From Chryseobacterium gotjawalense (GTDB lineage Bacteria > Bacteroidota > Bacteroidia > Flavobacteriales > Weeksellaceae), in NCBI RefSeq assembly GCF_030012525.1, contig NZ_CP124855.1, forward strand, positions 2,108,001-2,172,000: a stretch of 64,000 nt of DNA, in the 5' to 3' direction. The stretch's first letter is position 1. The number at the start of each line of letters is the position of its first letter. Position numbers and translations under genes: made by a program. Under the pieces are notes generated by a model. That model was given only the letters and a program-made list of their open reading frames with translations. It was not told where the DNA came from and made no database searches. Below are positions 62,093 to 64,000 of the stretch, piece after piece.

Positions 62093-63484
62093 AATATACG
62101 CCAAAATTACCGAAGTAATAATCCCCACCAAATCTGCTAAAAGCATTGCGGTCACCGTATATCTTGTGTTTTTAATTCCTACCGCACCGAAATAAATCGC
62201 AATCACGTAAAAAGTCGTGTCTGAACTTCCCTGCAAAACCGCTGCTAATCTTCCCTGGAAACTGTCTGCACCAAAAGTCTGCATCGTGTCAACCATCATT
62301 CCCCGTGCTCCTGAACCGGAAAGTGGTTTGATCAAAGCAGTCGGTAAACCATCAACAAAACGGGTATCAAAACCAACGACTTGAGCGACCCATTTCATTC
62401 CATCGATCAAAACATCGAAAACACCGGAAGTTCTTAACAAAGAAATTGCGATGAGCATTCCGACTAAATAAGGAATGATTTTCACACAGGTCCAGAAACC
62501 TTCTTTTGCCCCGTCAATAAAAGCATCGAAGACATTAATTTTTTTATAAAGCGCTCCTAAAACAATAGCGAAGAAAATCAAAAGGATAATTCCGTTGCTC
62601 AATAACATGCTGAAATTATCAAGTCCATCTTTGCTTAAACTTACTAAATAAACCACCAATAAACCAATAATCGCGGAAATCCCTCCAACATAAGCGATGA
62701 CAACCGGTTGCAATAAATTGATTTTTTGATAAAGAGAAACCACAATCATCGCTGCCAAAGTCGCTGCGAAAGTCGCGATCATACAAGGCAGAAAAATGTC
62801 GGTCGGCGTATGAGAACCCATCGAAGCGCGGATTGCAATAATCGAAACCGGAATTAAGGTTAATCCGCCGGCATGCAGACAGAGAAACATAATTTGCGAA
62901 TTACTTGCGTTGTCTTTGTCGGGATTTAAGGTTTGTAAACTTTCCATCGCCTTGAGTCCGAACGGTGTTGCGGCATTATCTAAACCTAAAAGGTTGGCAG
63001 AAAAATTCAGTAACATATGCCCGAAAGACGGATGGTTTTTGGGAATCTCGGGGAAAAGCTTAGAGAAAAAGGGCTGAATCATTCGGGATAAAAGATTGAT
63101 TCCGCCGGCTTTTTCGGCAATACTCATGAACCCCATGAAGAGCGTCATAATCCCGATTAGGCCTAAACAGATTTTAACGGCAGTTTCAGAAGTACCTATT
63201 ACCCCATCAGTTTGCTGAACGCGATAAACGGCAACCTGAGATTTAGCGGAATCCGTTTTATAATGAATTCTATGTTGTTCAAAAGCGGGTTTCAGCAATA
63301 AGGCATTTTTAATTTCAGGATTTAATTCATTGATATTTTGAGTTGCAATTTGCACGGTATCACCACTTTTACCGACGACCATATCGTTATAAATCGCTTT
63401 ATAGGAATCCGAAAACAGATACTTTATACTTCCGACGATAATGGCGACAATAATAAATGCGCTCCAAATTCTGCTTAAAACCAT
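62081..63484 (-). CDS. Nucleoside-recognition (fused SpmA/SpmB-like) membrane protein
   Basis: 467 residues, about ten membrane helices, with two Gate (nucleoside-recognition) domains that correspond to SpmA and SpmB joined in one chain. Signatures: LLNFSANLLGLDNAATPFGL in the first half, and KIIPYLVGMLIAISLLRTSG, TALIKPLSGSGARGMMVDTM and LAAVLQGSSDTTFYVIAIYF in the second. In Bacillus the pair affects spore dehydration; Bacteroidota do not form spores, so the role here is probably transport. Substrate unknown. Confidence 0.9.
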   Translation of the reverse strand: MVLSRIWSAFIIVAIIVGSIKYLFSDSYKAIYNDMVVGKSGDTVQIATQNINELNPEIKNALLLKPAFEQHRIHYKTDSAKSQVAVYRVQQTDGVIGTSETAVKICLGLIGIMTLFMGFMSIAEKAGGINLLSRMIQPFFSKLFPEIPKNHPSFGHMLLNFSANLLGLDNAATPFGLKAMESLQTLNPDKDNASNSQIMFLCLHAGGLTLIPVSIIAIRASMGSHTPTDIFLPCMIATFAATLAAMIVVSLYQKINLLQPVVIAYVGGISAIIGLLVVYLVSLSKDGLDNFSMLLSNGIILLIFFAIVLGALYKKINVFDAFIDGAKEGFWTCVKIIPYLVGMLIAISLLRTSGVFDVLIDGMKWVAQVVGFDTRFVDGLPTALIKPLSGSGARGMMVDTMQTFGADSFQGRLAAVLQGSSDTTFYVIAIYFGAVGIKNTRYTVTAMLLADLVGIITSVILAYIFFA

Positions 63485-63754
63485 GAATTAAAAATTTGAG
63501 TAAAAGTAACTAAAAAGTTTATTTTTTAAGAGACTTAGGACAGCAAATTATTGCGACAAAGTCTTTATGCATGATAAAAGCCACAAATGCACTAATTTTT
63601 CTCCTGGATTCAAAACAAAAATTCAGTCAGATATGTAGATATTCATTCATAAAAAAAGAGGTATTCTCATTCAATTCGTGCATTAGTGGCAAAATAATTC
63701 TAAGCACGAAATTATTTGCCACTAATGATATAGAAAGAACTTCAAAAACAGCCA
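63485..63754. repeat. Gap with an interspersed inverted repeat cluster
   Basis: Three related pieces: GCCACAAATGCACTAATT (63580-63597), AATTCGTGCATTAGTGGC (63673-63690, inverse orientation, 16 of 18 bases matching) and GCCACTAATG (63718-63727). The second and third also pair as CATTAGTGGCAAAATAATT / AATTATTTGCCACTAATG, with a 10-base loop. It resembles the AATTCGTGCATT(A/C)GTGGC repeat family that I recall from many flavobacterial genomes. No gene is supported here. Confidence 0.7.
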
Positions 63755-63788
63755 TAAAAAAATTCTGCTTTCAATGAAAACAGAATTT
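63755..63788 (-). terminator. Terminator of the partial gene at the window end
   Basis: On the minus strand AAATTCTG pairs with CAGAATTT around a 13-base loop, followed by TTTTTAT. Confidence 0.75.
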
Positions 63789-63807
63789 GATTACACTTTT
63801 AAATAAC

Positions 63808-64000
63808 TTACCGCACGGCTAAAAACTCAACACCGTCATTTGATTCGTCTTTGTTTTTACGTTCAAAATGGCGATGAAAATCCGCATAATATTCATCATA
63901 TTCTTTACTTTTTTTTAATAAAAATTTCTTTACACCAAATAAAGTAAGGCCGATTAGAACGCCTACACTTCCCGCTAATATAATTCCTGTTTCTTTTCTC
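63808..64000 (-). CDS. Small membrane protein, N-terminus outside window
   Basis: An open minus-strand frame enters from beyond base 64000 and stops at 63808. About 63 residues are visible: RKETGIILAGSVGVLIGLTL (start of a membrane helix), FGVKKFLLKKSKEYDEYYAD, and a charged tail ending VEFLAVR. One membrane helix plus a charged cytoplasmic tail; function unknown. Confidence 0.7.
   Translation of the reverse strand, partial: RKETGIILAGSVGVLIGLTLFGVKKFLLKKSKEYDEYYADFHRHFERKNKDESNDGVEFLAVR

Noticed and set aside
63571..63777. Plus-strand open frame of 68 codons in the repeat cluster
   Set aside because: It is built from interspersed repeat sequence, has no start signal and no homology I recognise.

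Overview
The window reads as a chromosome segment from a member of the Bacteroidota, most likely family Weeksellaceae (Chryseobacterium / Kaistella / Epilithonimonas group). The evidence is the AT-rich sequence, promoters of the Bacteroidota type (TTTG near -33, TAnnTTTG near -7), lipoproteins and TonB-dependent receptors, families mostly confined to this phylum (S46 peptidase, DUF3127, DUF2797, DUF2795, lipoprotein SodC), and a flavobacterial gene order in the cell-wall cluster. The genus is inferred from protein character only. No ribosomal RNA operon, CRISPR array, prophage or transposase was seen.

Layout. 1-1.1 kb: the 3' end of a TonB-dependent receptor and a lipoprotein with a duplicated His/Cys motif. 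1.1-7.4 kb (minus strand): DUF6973-like protein, accD, fbaA, nadK, CBS protein, EamA transporter, aat, DUF3127. 7.5-7.9 kb: a three-tRNA operon (Leu-TAG, Gly-GCC, Leu-TAA) with a clear promoter and terminator. 8-13.8 kb: small conserved protein, a large AsmA-like membrane-anchored protein, DUF2797, lipoprotein, nucleotide-sugar epimerase, DUF2795. 13.9-19 kb: secA, ROK-family glucokinase, lipoprotein MsrA. 19.3-23.6 kb (minus): S46 dipeptidyl peptidase, GNAT, engB, alpha/beta hydrolase.

23.75-40.3 kb is the division and cell wall (dcw) cluster: mraZ, rsmH, ftsL-like, ftsI, murE, mraY, murD, ftsW, murG, murC, ftsQ, ftsA, ftsZ, then a GatB/YqeY gene. It supplies lipid II synthesis (meso-DAP type by the MurE motif), septal transpeptidase and glycosyltransferase, and the Z-ring. 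Decamer repeats in front of mraZ look like an MraZ operator. murF and ddl are not here.

40.5-46.7 kb: bacilliredoxin, GH3-family enzyme, two lipoproteins, then a tight minus-strand set mutL, rhomboid protease, endonuclease/exonuclease/phosphatase protein. 46.9-50.6 kb: secreted protein plus TonB-dependent receptor, whose promoter carries phased direct repeats resembling LytTR operators, and a Cu/Zn superoxide dismutase lipoprotein. 50.6-57.8 kb: clpC, YgjV-like protein, two glycosyltransferases around sufE, mannose-1-phosphate guanylyltransferase, SprT-like protein. 57.8-64 kb: TolC-family protein, a membrane-anchored MutS-like ATPase with a small partner, a four-helix-bundle gene flanked by inverted iterated repeats, a fused SpmAB-like membrane protein, an interspersed repeat cluster, and a partial small membrane protein.

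The best leads are the four-helix-bundle element with its flanking repeats, the phased operator in front of the TonB receptor, the SSB-like tail of the DUF3127 protein, a possible short orphan RNA near 5.4 kb, loss of the endonuclease motifs in MutL, the membrane MutS-like operon, and the duplicated NPxHGxPxHRC lipoprotein motif.
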